A stretch of DNA of 63,985 bases, taken from assembly GCA_020349245.1 (NCBI GenBank), contig CP070764.1:2507648-2571632 (forward strand), given 5' to 3'. This document shows positions 46,875-55,628 of the stretch, in pieces (the first letter of the stretch is position 1; every line of letters starts with the position of its first letter). Under the pieces are notes generated by a model. That model saw nothing but the letters and a program-made list of their open reading frames with translations, was not told where the DNA came from and searched no databases. Both the position numbers and the translations under genes were made by a program. Origin of the DNA: Chloroflexota bacterium (GTDB lineage Bacteria; Chloroflexota; Anaerolineae; Anaerolineales; UBA4823).

Positions 46875-46913
46875 TTGGAAAATCTTGTCATTTCAATGAT
46901 ACCGAAAAGTTAA
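46875..46913 (+). other. Possible 12-residue leader peptide before mvhG
   Basis: GGAGG (46865-46869) is followed at normal spacing by TTG and twelve codons (MENLVISMIPKS) ending at TAA, 23 bases before the mvhG ATG with its own AAGGAGG. The second ribosome site and short frame in an otherwise tight operon suggest a leader or translational control, but chance is not excluded. Confidence 0.25.
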
Positions 46914-46936
46914 TGGATCTATAAGGAGGTTGACGC

Positions 46937-47863
46937 ATGGCCGTAAAAGTCGCACAAGAGTGGTTTGCCATCTGCGGCGGTTGTGAAGTGACCGTTCTAG
47001 ATGTCGGCGAACCTTTGATCGACCTGCTTCCGGAGCTTGAATTCGTCCACATGCCTGTGATCATGGATCACAAAGTTTATGGGCAGACTGGTGAGGAAAG
47101 GGAGGCAAACATTCCCGAGGCAGATGTAGGAATCATCACAGGCAGTATCCGCAATGAAGAAAACAAAGCCCTCGCAGAGCTGATGCGCTCTCGAGTGAAT
47201 TTTCTAATCTCGATGGGATCATGCGCCTGCTATGGTGGTGTCCCGGCGTTGGCAAATCAGTTCGAGGTTGATGAAATTTACCAGCGCGTATTCAAGGGAA
47301 ATTCCACAACTGATCCCGGCGAGACACCAACTGATGGGTTGCCCGCCTTGCTTGACCGGGTTTACGCTGTACACGAGGTTGTAGACGTAGATCTCAAGCT
47401 TCCGGGCTGTCCAACAACACCGGATATGTTCACCGCAGCATTATTACACCTGCTGAAGGGCTCCCCGTTTGCCCTGGAAACGAAAAGCGTATGTGACCAA
47501 TGTCCAACCATTCGTGAACAAAAAGCAGGGGAAGGCATTACCCTTAAGCGCCCGCTGGAATCAGTGGAGGGGGTCGGAGAGTCACTGGATACTGTGCGCT
47601 GTTTCATGGAACAAGGTTTTCTCTGCCAAGGGCCTGCGACCCGCGCAGGATGTGGCGGCATGGATGGGGGTACACCCCGCTGCATTCGGGCATACATGCC
47701 CTGCCGTGGCTGCTTTGGACCTCTCACCGATCAGGCAAATCCAATGGTGGATATGATGGGTGCAATCTCAACCATTGGTCTCAACCCGCGAGAAATCCCC
47801 GACCGGGCAGCACAGTTTAATCGCTTTGCAGGTTCCGGACGCTTGCGAACAAAGAGGAGTTAA
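46937..47863 (+). CDS. mvhG: [NiFe] hydrogenase small subunit MvhG (group 3c type)
   Basis: A 308-residue small subunit that carries iron-sulfur clusters from the active site towards MvhD. Cluster-ligand regions are present: CGGCEV near 15, GSCACYGG near 95, PGCPTTPD near 156, CDQCPT, then a carboxy-terminal CFMEQGFLCQGPATRAGCGG and CMPCRGCFG-like pair. There is no twin-arginine signal, so the enzyme is cytoplasmic. F420-nonreducing MvhG type is inferred from hdrABC-mvhD linkage. AAGGAGG at seven bases before ATG; two bases before mvhA. Confidence 0.94.
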   Translation: MAVKVAQEWFAICGGCEVTVLDVGEPLIDLLPELEFVHMPVIMDHKVYGQTGEEREANIPEADVGIITGSIRNEENKALAELMRSRVNFLISMGSCACYGGVPALANQFEVDEIYQRVFKGNSTTDPGETPTDGLPALLDRVYAVHEVVDVDLKLPGCPTTPDMFTAALLHLLKGSPFALETKSVCDQCPTIREQKAGEGITLKRPLESVEGVGESLDTVRCFMEQGFLCQGPATRAGCGGMDGGTPRCIRAYMPCRGCFGPLTDQANPMVDMMGAISTIGLNPREIPDRAAQFNRFAGSGRLRTKRS

Positions 47864-47865
47864 AA

Positions 47866-49305
47866 ATGGGTCAAACTTTGGTCATCCAACCTGTAAGTCG
47901 CATTGAAGGACATGCAAAGATTACCATTCAGCTCGACGATGCCGGGAATGTCGCCGATACGATGGTCAACGTGATCGAATTGAGAGGGTTCGAGCGGTTC
48001 TGCGTCGGAAAACCAGTAGAGGAGATGCCGCGCATTACTACTCGTATCTGTGGTGTTTGCCCATGGTCTCATCACCTCGCGTCAGCCAAGGCGACGGATG
48101 CTGTTTTTGGCACTGAGCTGCCTCCAGCAGGTGAAAAACTCCGCCGGTTATGCAACAGCATTGCCTACATGGAGGAACACATTCTGCACTTTTATGTCCT
48201 CGCCGGTCCTGATTTCGTCCTCGGTCCTGACGCGGAATACCCAGTGCGTAACGTGATTGGCATCTTGAATGCCGTACCGGATGTTGGTCGGCAAGTTGTA
48301 AAAGTCCGTCACATGTGTGCCAAGATGTTAGAGATGGTCGCAGGGAAAGCAATCCATCCTGCCGCCGCGGTACCCGGAGGTTTTAGCCGGCCACTCCCGG
48401 AAGATGAACGGCAAACCTTGCTGCCCATGGCAGAAGAAGCCCTCGAACTGGCAAAATTTACCATTGCCTTCGCCAAGGAAAATATTTTCCCCAAGTATCT
48501 GGATGTGGTGAAGACTGTTGGTACAATCACCAGCGGTTTCCTGGGAACTGTCGCTCAAGACGGTGCCCTGGACCTATACGATGGCAAACTGCGTATGATG
48601 TATGCAGATGGCAGCTTCGAGGAATTTGCTTCTGAACAGTACACAGATTTCATTGGCGAACATGTTGAGCCATGGACCTATCTTAAATTCCCATATGCCA
48701 AGCAGCGTGGTCCATTCGAATTAGCAGATAACGCACCCAGTTTGTACCGGGTGAATTCTCTTGCACGGATCAATGTTGCTGACTACATCACTACACCGCT
48801 GGCTCAAAAAGAATTAGAAGAGTTCCGGGCGAACTTTGGTCGTCCAGCGCAACTGACACTGCTTTACCACTGGGCGCGCTTGATTGAGCTGCTCTACAAT
48901 GCAGAAGTCGTTGTACAACTACTCAACGACCCCCAGATCACCAGCCGTGACGTGCGTAATTCAGTCAATCCCCGCGCAGCACGCGGCGTGGGTGTGGTTG
49001 AAGCCCCGCGGGGCACATTGATTCACGACTACACCACCGATGAGGATGGCATTCTCACCCATGTCAACCTGCTGGTTGCGACCTGCCAGAATAACTCGGC
49101 AATCAACCTATCGGTCCGGCAGGCCGCGCAGACATTGATCAAAGATGGTAAATACGATCAGGGAACGCTGAACACTGTTGAAATGGCCATCCGGGCATAT
49201 GATCCCTGCCTATCCTGCGCTACACACCGCATGGATGGAACCATTCCTGTGAAAATTGAGATTCTCTCTCCAGATGGGAAAGTGATTGATACACTAACCA
49301 ACTGA
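47866..49305 (+). CDS. mvhA: [NiFe] hydrogenase large subunit MvhA (group 3c type)
   Basis: A 479-residue catalytic subunit that splits or forms H2. The active-site ligands are complete: Cys62 and Cys65 (RICGVCPWSHH, with His69) and Cys448 and Cys451 (DPCLSCATH). A 25-residue tail follows His454 and should be removed by the protease encoded next, after nickel insertion. This tail and the motifs fit group 3 cytoplasmic hydrogenases; group 3c is inferred from context. A GC-rich hairpin lies 13 bases after the stop. Confidence 0.95.
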   Translation: MGQTLVIQPVSRIEGHAKITIQLDDAGNVADTMVNVIELRGFERFCVGKPVEEMPRITTRICGVCPWSHHLASAKATDAVFGTELPPAGEKLRRLCNSIAYMEEHILHFYVLAGPDFVLGPDAEYPVRNVIGILNAVPDVGRQVVKVRHMCAKMLEMVAGKAIHPAAAVPGGFSRPLPEDERQTLLPMAEEALELAKFTIAFAKENIFPKYLDVVKTVGTITSGFLGTVAQDGALDLYDGKLRMMYADGSFEEFASEQYTDFIGEHVEPWTYLKFPYAKQRGPFELADNAPSLYRVNSLARINVADYITTPLAQKELEEFRANFGRPAQLTLLYHWARLIELLYNAEVVVQLLNDPQITSRDVRNSVNPRAARGVGVVEAPRGTLIHDYTTDEDGILTHVNLLVATCQNNSAINLSVRQAAQTLIKDGKYDQGTLNTVEMAIRAYDPCLSCATHRMDGTIPVKIEILSPDGKVIDTLTN

Positions 49306-49317
49306 TATCGGCGGATC

Positions 49318-49350
49318 AACCCCCAGGGAGAAATTCAAACCCTGGGGGTT
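49318..49350 (+). terminator. Strong hairpin between mvhA and the protease gene
   Basis: Perfect 11-bp arms AACCCCCAGGG (49318-49328) and CCCTGGGGGTT (49340-49350) with an 11-base loop. The following sequence (AATAATTCTGG) has no T-tract, so partial termination or mRNA protection that raises structural-gene over maturation-gene expression is more likely than a full stop. Confidence 0.5.
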
Positions 49351-49374
49351 AATAATTCTGGATAATTTGGTGCT

Positions 49375-49899
49375 ATGGTCCTTGAGAACTCCGTAGATTT
49401 AGAAGTTTTACCTGCCTATTGCCAGGCACGAGTGCTTATCCTTGGGGTTGGAAATATCCTATTTGGCGATGATGGCTTCGGACCAGCGGTTATCGAAGCA
49501 CTCCAGGGCAGGTTTGCGATCCCAGATGAAATGTACGTCATGGATGCAGGAACGGGGGTAAGAAAAATCTTGTTTACCCTGCTCATAGGAGAAGTTCATC
49601 CCTCTGAAATCGTGATCGTGGACGCCGTGGATTGGGGGTCTAAAATTGGTGAGGTGAAGATCATTTCCCCGGATGACCTACCGATAACCAAGATTGATGA
49701 TTTTTCTTTGCACCAGATTCCAACTTCGAATATGCTGCGCGAATTACAGGAGCACTGTCAAGTCAAGATTTCTATCGTGGTATGCGATGTAGGTGCTTTG
49801 TCACAAGAAATTAAACCAGGTTTGACTCCTGAGACTGCCGAGGCTGTACAAACCGCTGCCTTGAAGATCGCCACACAGTTTGTTCTAGACCCTTTATAA
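49375..49899 (+). CDS. Hydrogenase maturation endopeptidase
   Basis: A 174-residue protease of the HyaD/HybD/HycI family that cleaves the large-subunit tail. The family motif GVGNILFGDDGFGP is at 24-37, VDAVDWG holds Asp83 and SLHQIPTSN gives His113; these acidic and histidine residues are the expected nickel ligands. The target is MvhA, whose 25-residue tail follows the DPCLSCATH motif. The gene sits behind the hairpin at 49318 and 46 bases before hypB. Confidence 0.92.
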   Translation: MVLENSVDLEVLPAYCQARVLILGVGNILFGDDGFGPAVIEALQGRFAIPDEMYVMDAGTGVRKILFTLLIGEVHPSEIVIVDAVDWGSKIGEVKIISPDDLPITKIDDFSLHQIPTSNMLRELQEHCQVKISIVVCDVGALSQEIKPGLTPETAEAVQTAALKIATQFVLDPL

Positions 49900-49945
49900 T
49901 ATTTACCTAATTGATGTAATAATAACTTGCTGGTGGAGACAAATT

Positions 49946-50620
49946 GTGAAGCAGCGATTGCCGGTTGTCGAAAATATATTGAGCGCGAATGACCAGTTAG
50001 CAGAAGAGAACCGCAGCCATTTAGATGCTGCAAACCTGTACGCCATCAACCTGATGGCTTCCCCTGGTGCGGGAAAAACTTCCCTTATCGAAGAAACCAT
50101 AAAACGCTTATCCGGCTACCTCGACCTGGCGGTTGTGGATGGTGACATAGCCACCAGCATTGATGCCGATCGTGCCGCTGCTGCTGGTGCTGCAGCCATC
50201 CAGATCAACACGGGTGGCGAGTGTCACCTCGACGCAGTCATGTTCAAAAGCGCGCTTAAGCAGCTGGATTTATCAAAATTCGATCTCCTCCTCGTAGAAA
50301 ATGTTGGCAACCTTGTCTGCCCAGCTTCCTTTCAGCTGGGCACTCACCAGAATGTGCTGATCGCCTCCATCCCGGAAGGAGATGATAAACCGTATAAATA
50401 CCCTCCCATGTACCGGGGCGTTGACGCTTTGGTGATCAACAAAATTGACCTCCTGCCATACATAGATTTCGACATGGAATATTTTCAAAGAGGCGTGGAG
50501 GTCCTCAACCCTGGGCTGGTTACTTTCCCATTATCCTGCAGCTCGGGGGAAGGTGTTGACGCTTGGGTGACCTGGCTGCAGAAAAAGGTAAGCGACCATA
50601 AGAAAGCCGACCGCAATTAA
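49946..50620 (+). CDS. hypB: Hydrogenase nickel-insertion GTPase HypB
   Basis: A 224-residue GTPase. P-loop ASPGAGKTS at 38-46, the metal-binding Cys93-His94 in GGECHLDA, Walker B DLLLVENVGNLVCP near 112-125 with the third cysteine, and NKID for guanine recognition. No histidine-rich amino terminus, so it lacks a nickel store. It starts at GTG 49946 with GGTGGAG upstream. HypA, its usual partner, is not found in the window. The stop directly adjoins hypF. Confidence 0.94.
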   Translation: MKQRLPVVENILSANDQLAEENRSHLDAANLYAINLMASPGAGKTSLIEETIKRLSGYLDLAVVDGDIATSIDADRAAAAGAAAIQINTGGECHLDAVMFKSALKQLDLSKFDLLLVENVGNLVCPASFQLGTHQNVLIASIPEGDDKPYKYPPMYRGVDALVINKIDLLPYIDFDMEYFQRGVEVLNPGLVTFPLSCSSGEGVDAWVTWLQKKVSDHKKADRN

Positions 50621-52969
50621 ATGGGTTTGAAAGGCGCACGGATCCACATCACCGGCATCGTCCAAGGGGTAGGTTTTCGACCTTTTGTTTATGGGCTGGC
50701 AACCCGCTTGGCACTAAATGGATGGGTTCGTAATACTTCGGCTGGTGTGGATATCGAGGTGGATGGCTCTCAAGAGGATCTAGAATCATTCATCGCTGCC
50801 CTGCGGTTAGAAGCACCTCCTCTCTCGCGGATTGATTCATTCCAAGTAGATTGGATTCCACTCAAAAATTTTTCAACATTCGAAATCATCCACTCTGAGG
50901 GAAAAGCCGGCGACTTTATCCCCATCTCCCCCGATGTCAGTGTCTGCCCAGATTGCCTGGCAGAATTATTCGATCCCCTTGACCGCCGCTATCACTATCC
51001 ATTTATCAATTGCACCAACTGCGGTCCTCGCTTCACGATCATTCAGGATATCCCCTACGACCGTCCCAAAACCACGATGGGGCAATTTGAAATGTGCCCG
51101 GCCTGTGCCAGCGAGTATGAAAACCCACTCGACCGTCGTTTTCACGCCCAACCAGTCGCCTGCCCTGATTGCGGTCCACACATCTGGCTTGAGACCAGGG
51201 AGGCCCGCTTTGGAGATGAATCATCCCCTGTAGAAGTCATTCGAGAAACCCGCCGCTTGATCGCCCAAGGGGCGATCATCGCTATCAAGGGTTTGGGGGG
51301 ATTTCACCTGGCCTGTGATGCGGAAAATTCGGAGGCGGTTGCGGAACTGCGCCGTCGAAAACTGCGGGTGGATAAACCTTTTGCCTTGATGATGCCGGAG
51401 GTGAACATCGTTTCCCGGCACTGCTATCTCGGTGAAACCGAAAAAGCACTGCTTCTCTCACGACAACGCCCGGTAGTCATATTAGAAAGACGCCCAGATT
51501 CTCCAATCGCCTCCCAGGTCGCCCCCAACCAAGGGACTTTGGGAGTCATGCTGCCCTATACCCCTCTACATTACTTGCTCATGGAACATGATGAGGGTTT
51601 TCCACAGGCCCTGGTCATGACCAGTGGCAACCTGAGTGAAGAACCGATCGCAACCGGAAACGAGGAGGCCCGCTTGCGTTTGGGCGAATTAGCTGATGCC
51701 TTCCTGATGCACAACCGGGACATCTACATCCGCTGTGATGACTCTGTTCTCAGGATATTCGACCCAGAACAAACAGGCGGGCTATCCCTTGCAGAAAACA
51801 GGTCTGCAGAGCTGCCACTGCGCCGCGCCCGTGGGTATGCACCTGATCCCCTCCAGCTCATTTGGAAGATGCCTCCTGTTCTCGCCACGGGACCGGAATT
51901 AAAAAACACCTTCTGCCTGACGCGAGAAAACTATGCCTTCATCAGCCACCATATCGGCGACCTGGAGAACTACGAGACTTTGCGCGCCTTCGAAGAGGGC
52001 ATCCTCCATTACGAACGTTTATTCCGCATCCATCCGCAAGCGATTGCTTACGATTTGCACCCCGATTATCTTGCCACCCGCTATGCCCTTGCGCGGGCAA
52101 AGGAGCAATCTTTGCCAGCTTTCGGCGTGCAACACCATCATGCCCACATAGCTGCCTGCCTTGCTGAGAACGATCACCCTGGCGATCGTCCTGTGATTGG
52201 ATTATCCCTGGACGGCACCGGCTACGGCGAGGACGGTGCCATCTGGGGTGGCGAGATTCTTCTCGCTGATTATCTTGGCTTTGAACGCCCCTATCACCTG
52301 GCGTATATACCGCTTCCGGGTGGGGATCGTGCGATTCGTGAACCCTGGCGCGTGGCGTTGGCTCATTTGCACCAGGCGAATATCGATTGGGAGGCGGATC
52401 TACCACCTATCATATATGCGCGTAATTTGTCTTCACAGGCCGGGGAGCCGCTAAATCTACTATCGAAACAGATCACTGGGCAGATCAACGCCCCACCGAC
52501 TTCCAGCATGGGCCGCCTATTCGATGCCGTCTCTTCTCTATTGGGAATTCGGCATACCGCAAACTATGAGGCCCAAGCTGCGATCGAGCTCGAGGCTCTC
52601 GCCGATCCGGACGTGACTGGCAGTTACCCATTCATCATCGAAGAAAATATACTTAATCCAACCGCCATGTTTCAGGAATTGCTCGCTGACCTGCGTGCCA
52701 GCATTTCCATCGCAACGATTGCCGGGCGCTTTCACAACACAATTTCAGATTTACTGCTTTGCCTGTGCCAGGAAATTCGCAACCGGAGATCTGTTGGAGA
52801 AGTAGCTTTAAGCGGCGGGGTATGGCAGAACATGGTATTACTCAACAAGACCACCCACCTGCTGCAAGAGGATGGTTTCACCGTTTACCTGCACCACCAG
52901 GTACCCACCAATGATGGTGGCATCTCTCTCGGTCAGGCCGTGATCGCGATGAATAAGTTGGATATATAA
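50621..52969 (+). CDS. hypF: Carbamoyltransferase HypF
   Basis: A 782-residue enzyme that makes the carbamoyl group used for the cyanide ligands. Order: acylphosphatase domain (1-95, GIVQGVGFRPFVYG), two zinc-finger pairs (about 107-190: CPDC, CTNCGP, CPAC, CPDCGP), YrdC-like domain (about 205-385, LGGFHLACDA), then the Kae1-like carbamoyltransferase domain (HHHAHIAAC near 507 and SLDGTGYGEDGAIWGGE). Length matches the family. ATG immediately follows the hypB stop. Confidence 0.95.
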   Translation: MGLKGARIHITGIVQGVGFRPFVYGLATRLALNGWVRNTSAGVDIEVDGSQEDLESFIAALRLEAPPLSRIDSFQVDWIPLKNFSTFEIIHSEGKAGDFIPISPDVSVCPDCLAELFDPLDRRYHYPFINCTNCGPRFTIIQDIPYDRPKTTMGQFEMCPACASEYENPLDRRFHAQPVACPDCGPHIWLETREARFGDESSPVEVIRETRRLIAQGAIIAIKGLGGFHLACDAENSEAVAELRRRKLRVDKPFALMMPEVNIVSRHCYLGETEKALLLSRQRPVVILERRPDSPIASQVAPNQGTLGVMLPYTPLHYLLMEHDEGFPQALVMTSGNLSEEPIATGNEEARLRLGELADAFLMHNRDIYIRCDDSVLRIFDPEQTGGLSLAENRSAELPLRRARGYAPDPLQLIWKMPPVLATGPELKNTFCLTRENYAFISHHIGDLENYETLRAFEEGILHYERLFRIHPQAIAYDLHPDYLATRYALARAKEQSLPAFGVQHHHAHIAACLAENDHPGDRPVIGLSLDGTGYGEDGAIWGGEILLADYLGFERPYHLAYIPLPGGDRAIREPWRVALAHLHQANIDWEADLPPIIYARNLSSQAGEPLNLLSKQITGQINAPPTSSMGRLFDAVSSLLGIRHTANYEAQAAIELEALADPDVTGSYPFIIEENILNPTAMFQELLADLRASISIATIAGRFHNTISDLLLCLCQEIRNRRSVGEVALSGGVWQNMVLLNKTTHLLQEDGFTVYLHHQVPTNDGGISLGQAVIAMNKLDI

Positions 52970-53024
52970 TTGAACCATTGTCTTATCGGTTGTACTGGAT
53001 CAAACCTTTATAGGAGAAGTGAAT

Positions 53025-53291
53025 ATGTGCCTCGGAATTCCCGGTAGAGTGGTTGAGATTTATCAGACAAATGAAATGAAAATGGCAAAAGTTGATTTTG
53101 GGGGAGTGATCAAAGAAGCCTGCCTGGATTTCTTGCCCGATATCCAGGTCGGCGATTACACGATTGTCCATGTAGGCTTTGGAATCAGCCAGATTGATGA
53201 GGAGGAAGCCCAGCGCACCTTGGAAATGCTGCGCGAAATGGATATGCTGGCCGATGAACTGCCAGAACTCAACGAGGGTTTACAGGCATGA
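53025..53291 (+). CDS. hypC: Hydrogenase maturation chaperone HypC
   Basis: An 88-residue HypC/HupF protein. It begins [12 protein letters not shown]; Cys2 is the essential ligand for the Fe(CN)2CO unit, so ATG 53025 is chosen over a GTG at 53019 that would bury it, and AGGAG (53012-53016) agrees. [30 protein letters not shown] follows the family pattern. It shuttles the iron unit between HypD and the large subunit. Overlaps hypD by 4 bases. Confidence 0.94.
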   Translation: MCLGIPGRVVEIYQTNEMKMAKVDFGGVIKEACLDFLPDIQVGDYTIVHVGFGISQIDEEEAQRTLEMLREMDMLADELPELNEGLQA

Positions 53292-54409
53292 AATATCTCG
53301 ATGAGTACAGAGATGGTGAACTGACCAGGAAACTTCTGGATGAGCTCCGCCAGACTGTGACCCGCCCATGGAAAATCATGGAGGTTTGTGGTGGTCAAAC
53401 ACATTCGATCATTAAGAGCGGCCTCGATCAATTGTTGCCTCCTGAGATTGACCTTGTACATGGCCCTGGTTGCCCCGTTTGTGTAACACCACTGGAGTTG
53501 ATCGACAAAGCCATCGCCCTGGCAGCTCAACCGGGGATTATCTTCACTTCCTATGGGGATATGCTGCGAGTACCAGGTTCAGAAAAAGACCTTTTCAGTG
53601 TGAAAGCAGAGGGCGGTGACGTGCGAATTGTTTACTCCCCTCTGGATGCTCTCCATATCGCCAAACAAAATCCAGAAAAAACAGTCGTATTCTTCGGCAT
53701 CGGATTCGAAACAACTGCCCCGGCCAATGCAATGGCCGTAATGCAAGCCAGGAATCAAGGCATTGACAATTTTGTTATGCTCGTTTCTCACGTGACCGTC
53801 CCACCTGCCATCACAGCAATAATGGAATCTCCCGACGTCCAGGTAAATGCTTTCCTGGCAGCAGGGCACGTCTGTACGGTGATGGGTTACTGGGAATACG
53901 AACAGCTCGTTGAAAAATACCGGGTGCCAGTCGTGGTGATGGGCTTTGAACCGGTGGACATTGTCCGGGCGCTGCTGATGTGTGTCCAGCAACTGGAAGA
54001 GGGCCGGGCTGTGGTAGAAAACGCGTATGCGCGCTCGGTCGCCCAAGAAGGCAACCGGCCTGCCCAGGATCTCATCAACCAGGTTTTTGAACCTACCGAC
54101 CGGGCCTGGCGCGGTATCGGGGTCATCCCGCAGAGTGGGTACAGGTTGCGCCAGACATTTGCTCATTATGACGCGGAATTGCGCTTCCCCGACATCCAGA
54201 CTATCACCCCACAAGAGCCGCAGGTCTGCATCAGCGGTTTGATCCTGCAAGGAATTAAGAAGCCCAATGAATGCTCCGCATTTGGGGTGGAATGTACGCC
54301 CCAACATCCCTTGGGTGCAACGATGGTCTCCTCGGAAGGGGCCTGCGCTGCTTACTTCCAATATGGACGTTATGCGATCAGCTTGGGTCAAAGTGAGACA
54401 ACCCGGTGA
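53288..54409 (+). CDS. hypD: Hydrogenase maturation scaffold HypD
   Basis: A 373-residue scaffold on which CN and CO are attached to iron. Conserved motifs: [10 protein letters not shown] (about 35-44), [11 protein letters not shown] (58-68), [11 protein letters not shown] and, in the carboxy-terminal part, [17 protein letters not shown] plus [25 protein letters not shown] [4Fe-4S] ligands. Length is normal. It overlaps hypC and hypE by four bases each (ATGA, GTGA), indicating coupled translation. Confidence 0.95.
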   Translation: MKYLDEYRDGELTRKLLDELRQTVTRPWKIMEVCGGQTHSIIKSGLDQLLPPEIDLVHGPGCPVCVTPLELIDKAIALAAQPGIIFTSYGDMLRVPGSEKDLFSVKAEGGDVRIVYSPLDALHIAKQNPEKTVVFFGIGFETTAPANAMAVMQARNQGIDNFVMLVSHVTVPPAITAIMESPDVQVNAFLAAGHVCTVMGYWEYEQLVEKYRVPVVVMGFEPVDIVRALLMCVQQLEEGRAVVENAYARSVAQEGNRPAQDLINQVFEPTDRAWRGIGVIPQSGYRLRQTFAHYDAELRFPDIQTITPQEPQVCISGLILQGIKKPNECSAFGVECTPQHPLGATMVSSEGACAAYFQYGRYAISLGQSETTR

Positions 54410-55470
54410 ACGATCATATTGACCTCAGCAGCTGGATCTGCCCCTTACCCCTGCAGAATTACCCGAAGATCGTCATGGGACACGGCAGCGGGGGCAAGAT
54501 GATGGCCGATTTGATCCGCCACATGTTTCTGCCCCTGCTGGAGAATGAGGCATTGAACCAGCTCGGAGATTCTGCTGTGCTGGAACTTGAACAGTTCCCC
54601 AACCGGTTGGCGTTCAGCACGGATTCGTTCGTGGTCAATCCCCTTTTCTTCCCCGGGGGCAATATCGGCGAGCTGGCTGTCTATGGCACGGTCAATGATT
54701 TAGCCATGACCGGTGCGCAGCCGCTCTTTCTAAGTGCGGGTTTTATCCTGGAGGAAGGTCTGCCCATGGAGACTCTGGGACAGATCAGCAGCGCTTTTTC
54801 CGCAGCCTGCAAAACCGCCAAGGTCCAGGTCGTCACTGGAGACACCAAGGTGGTTAATAAAGGTCACGGGGATGGACTCTATATCAACACCACGGGGATT
54901 GGGCTGATCCCAGATGGCGTTGATATCTCTCCTGAGAAGGCAAGGGAAGGCGATGGGGTCATCGTCAGCGGTACCATAGGTGACCACGGCATGGCGATCA
55001 TGTCTGTGCGGGAGGGGCTGGAATTCGAAACCCGGATCGTGAGCGACACTGCCCCACTCCACGAACTGGTGGAGACCATGCTGGCTGCCAGCCTCGAGAT
55101 CCATTGCCTGAGAGATGCGACTCGCGGCGGACTGGCTGCGGCCCTCAACGAGCTGGCCAGATCATCCCGGATCGGAATCACCTTCGAGGAGGGAAAAATT
55201 CCGCTGCGTCCAGCGGTGAAAGCCGCTTGTGAGATGCTGGGCATGGACCCACTCTATGTAGCCAATGAGGGCAAGCTGGTTGCAATTGTCAATGGGGAGA
55301 TAGAAGAAGAAGTGCTGGCTGCCATGCAAAGCCACCCGCTGGGTAAAGATGCGGCGCTTATCGGCCGAGTAGTGGCAGATCACCCTGGGATTGTGCTCGC
55401 CAAAACAGGGATCGGTGGATCTCGAGTTGTTGATTTGCCCGCCGGCGAGCTGCTACCCCGCATATGCTGA
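54406..55470 (+). CDS. hypE: Thiocarboxamide-dehydrating protein HypE
   Basis: A 354-residue ATP-dependent dehydratase that turns the carbamoyl group on its last cysteine into a cyanide donor. MGHGSGGKM near 25-33, [10 protein letters not shown] and [15 protein letters not shown] are family hallmarks and the chain ends in PRIC, the functional carboxy-terminal cysteine. GTG start overlapping the hypD stop. Last gene of the hdr-mvh-hyp unit. Confidence 0.95.
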   Translation: MNDHIDLSSWICPLPLQNYPKIVMGHGSGGKMMADLIRHMFLPLLENEALNQLGDSAVLELEQFPNRLAFSTDSFVVNPLFFPGGNIGELAVYGTVNDLAMTGAQPLFLSAGFILEEGLPMETLGQISSAFSAACKTAKVQVVTGDTKVVNKGHGDGLYINTTGIGLIPDGVDISPEKAREGDGVIVSGTIGDHGMAIMSVREGLEFETRIVSDTAPLHELVETMLAASLEIHCLRDATRGGLAAALNELARSSRIGITFEEGKIPLRPAVKAACEMLGMDPLYVANEGKLVAIVNGEIEEEVLAAMQSHPLGKDAALIGRVVADHPGIVLAKTGIGGSRVVDLPAGELLPRIC

Positions 55471-55628
55471 ATTCTCTGTTGAATATACTTTCCACCCAAA
55501 ACAGTTTAGGTTCCCTCCTGGTGTAAACAACCAAAAGGCAGTGTAAAATTGGGGGGAAATATCGAGTCCATCGACAAAGATAAATACCAATCCTGCCCAC
55601 CCGAGCCACACGGCTGAGGATCATAACC

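Noticed and set aside
53579..54391. 270-residue minus-strand frame opposite hypD
   Set aside because: A long open frame, but entirely antisense to a well-supported hypD and without its own ribosome site; a codon-bias shadow.
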